A DNA stretch of 64,000 bases from NCBI RefSeq assembly GCF_020905345.1, contig NZ_JAJJMO010000001.1, positions 4,216,001-4,280,000 on the forward strand. The letters run 5' to 3'. Every line of letters starts with the position of its first letter. Position 1 is the stretch's first letter. The notes beneath the pieces are model-generated. The model was not told the DNA's origin. It worked only from the letters and a program-made list of their open reading frames with translations, and did no database searches. The stretch is from Flavobacterium pisciphilum (GTDB taxonomy: Bacteria > Bacteroidota > Bacteroidia > Flavobacteriales > Flavobacteriaceae). This document shows, in pieces, positions 62,454 to 64,000 of the stretch. A program made the translations under genes and the position numbers.

Positions 62454-62785
62454 GTGTAAATGCTTGTTTTTAATTTTAATATCATATAATAATTGTGATT
62501 ACGGTTTAATTTTTATATTAGCTTTTTAATTTATAAATGTGGTATTATTTAATCAAAGATTTATAAGTTTTCACTCATAAATCAATCTTCTGGATATGAG
62601 TCATGAACTTAAAAATCTAGCAATGATACTTCTCTTCATTTTTTAATAATTTCTAGACACAGATCGATTTTGTTTTTTAATTATTTTTTTCTTTAGATTG
62701 ACATAAAACCTCGCATTTCAAGCATACATGCCACACTAAAAGCTTTACCCCGCAGCTGTGACGGCAGGGGATATTTCTATAGTTC
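62454..62785. other. Gene-free stretch with a GC-rich block
   Basis: No frame is convincing. The block 62720-62775 is much richer in G and C than its surroundings (CCCCGCAGCTGTGACGGCAG, then GGG) and shares short blocks with the structured element at 40621-40702. It may be a small RNA or a terminator-like element downstream of the 62786 gene. Confidence 0.5.
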
Positions 62786-63985
62786 TTATTTTGTAAAATA
62801 GATATCGTAACCAGATTCGACCTTCTTTACTTGTACATTTAACGTTTTCTTTAATTCATTAATGCCATAATTATCAAATACATATTCTGTTTTATAGAAG
62901 AAGTCATAGATTACTCCTTTTTTAATTTCATTATGCTCTTTAATTATTATTTTTAAATGAAATTCAACATTCTCAATTTCTGTAATTAAATCGCTATAAT
63001 TCCTTATATCATTTAGTTCATCATAAGTCAATTTCAGTTTTTCATTATCAAAATCAATACAGCCATTATAAAGTAAATTTCGATAAGTTGGCTCATCTGC
63101 TAATACAATACCGAAATCACAAATATTAATTGAAATCAAATAGAATTTTTTTTGAACGTAATTTATTAGCAATAGAATTTCATTTAAACTTTCAATAAAT
63201 TTTTCACCGTCTATATAATCACTATATCTTCGGAAGGTCATTTTTTTTGATTTATCATTAATATTCAAAGTTAATTCGTAGTTTTCTGCAGTATCTTCGA
63301 TAGATAATAATGAAAAAATAATTTTTTCTTCTAATAAATTAAAGCTTTTAATAAAAGTCTCTAAGTAATCTTTACCTTCCCAAATACAATCTGGCACATC
63401 AAAATAATAATAATTGTTATCTACTATATTATCTATTTTTTCTAAACCATTATAATAGTATTTGTCATCATTTAATACCAGTTTGTCTATATCAAGATAG
63501 CGATCTATTTCACTATTTATCACTAGTGGTTTACTATTAGAATCAATATCAATTAAATGTATATCTTCTTTTCCTTCTTCTACATATAAAAATATATTAT
63601 TGTTAAGTTTTGCAAAAGGAATGATTTTAGAACAATTTATTACAGGAAACAAATATCTTTTTATATGTTCATCAATTTCTTTTAGAATGAAGTATGGATT
63701 ACTAAAATTATCTCCTTCTCTAATATGATAATCGATAACTTGAAATGTGCCATAACATGGTATTTCAAATTCTATCTTTATTTTGTTTTTTAATTGGAAT
63801 TCAAGTATTTTCCTAATGGCATTTGGTATAATTCTATTGTTGCTTTTTTCAAAGGTATTTAATTGCTTGTTTTTTAATAAAATAACTATTTTAAAAAACT
63901 TAACTAGAATAACAAAAAATCCATAAATTATAAAAAATATGCCAAGATACTCCCAAAATAGCTTACCAGTATTGTGTAATATCAT
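62786..63985 (-). CDS. Unrecognised membrane-anchored protein
   Basis: A 399-residue protein with one N-terminal membrane helix (about 13-32, YLGIFFIIYGFFVILVKFFK) and a long Lys/Ile/Asn-rich soluble part (EIDEHIKRYLFPVINCSKII, LTYDELNDIRNYSDLITEIE). It starts 15 bases from the window edge, so its upstream neighbours cannot be seen. No family recognised. The high Asn/Ile/Lys content and AT-rich codons resemble cassette or horizontally acquired genes. Confidence 0.6.
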   Translation of the reverse strand: MILHNTGKLFWEYLGIFFIIYGFFVILVKFFKIVILLKNKQLNTFEKSNNRIIPNAIRKILEFQLKNKIKIEFEIPCYGTFQVIDYHIREGDNFSNPYFILKEIDEHIKRYLFPVINCSKIIPFAKLNNNIFLYVEEGKEDIHLIDIDSNSKPLVINSEIDRYLDIDKLVLNDDKYYYNGLEKIDNIVDNNYYYFDVPDCIWEGKDYLETFIKSFNLLEEKIIFSLLSIEDTAENYELTLNINDKSKKMTFRRYSDYIDGEKFIESLNEILLLINYVQKKFYLISINICDFGIVLADEPTYRNLLYNGCIDFDNEKLKLTYDELNDIRNYSDLITEIENVEFHLKIIIKEHNEIKKGVIYDFFYKTEYVFDNYGINELKKTLNVQVKKVESGYDIYFTK

Positions 63986-64000
63986 ACCAAGTATTACAAG

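Noticed and set aside
1-64000. tRNA, rRNA or known riboswitch
   Set aside because: No cloverleaf-compatible GC-rich segment or conserved rRNA sequence was recognised by eye in the window.

Overview
The window looks like a chromosome segment of a Bacteroidota member, most likely a Flavobacterium-like organism. The DNA is AT-rich, several candidate promoters fit the Bacteroidota pattern (a -7 box of TAnnTTTG, with TTTG about 20 bases upstream where it could be found), SusD-free but lipoprotein-rich secreted proteins are common, and there is a Bacteroides-type conjugation (tra) module. No rRNA or tRNA gene and no CRISPR array was seen.

1-5.0 kb is ordinary chromosome: the end of a short-chain dehydrogenase, a GNAT acetyltransferase, an FKBP-type isomerase lipoprotein, an unknown membrane-anchored protein and an ABC-F ATPase. 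5.0-6.3 kb is a graveyard. A decayed second copy of the tail of the conjugative element (matching 21.6-22.5 kb in the same orientation) abuts the 3' remnant of an AbiGi-like phage-defence antitoxin gene.

6.3-21.1 kb is a metal and oxyanion resistance island, all on the minus strand. It holds a chromate unit (ChrB-AraC fusion regulator, small outer-membrane protein, ChrA transporter, secreted Fe/Mn superoxide dismutase of the ChrC type) and a divalent-metal efflux unit (His-rich secreted proteins, HupE/UreJ protein, membrane-anchored protein, CzcA-type RND pump, CNNM/CorC protein, TolC-type channel, P-type ATPase with an odd SPA motif, RND adaptor). Direct-repeat fragments of the conjugative element flank the island.

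21.6-41.3 kb is one long minus-strand transfer operon: TraE, an unknown protein, a giant methylase-helicase, TraF, TraG, three TraI-like paralogues, TraJ, TraK, a TraL-position protein, TraM, TraN, two related accessory proteins and two small DNA-binding proteins. No relaxase, coupling ATPase or integrase lies in the window, so the module is incomplete or depends on genes elsewhere.

41.5-45.9 kb is the most unusual part. It looks like a small array of mobile gene cassettes on one strand. Three roughly 100-base related repeats each sit directly after the stop codon of a gene (membrane protein, RES-domain protein, phospholipase D-like protein). The first bases of each cassette are complementary to the start of that cassette's own terminal repeat, as in integron attC logic. 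No integrase gene is visible.

46.2-51.5 kb has lipoproteins, two AraC-type regulators (one a TPR/membrane/AraC hybrid) and small membrane proteins. 51.6-62.5 kb is a five-gene minus-strand unit of exported proteins of unknown role: a 278-residue secreted protein, a TIG/BNR-like lipoprotein, a three-PKD lipoprotein, an 818-residue beta-barrel-like protein with a helical tail, and a secreted protein of about 1556 residues. The last gene, at 62.8-64.0 kb, is unrecognised.
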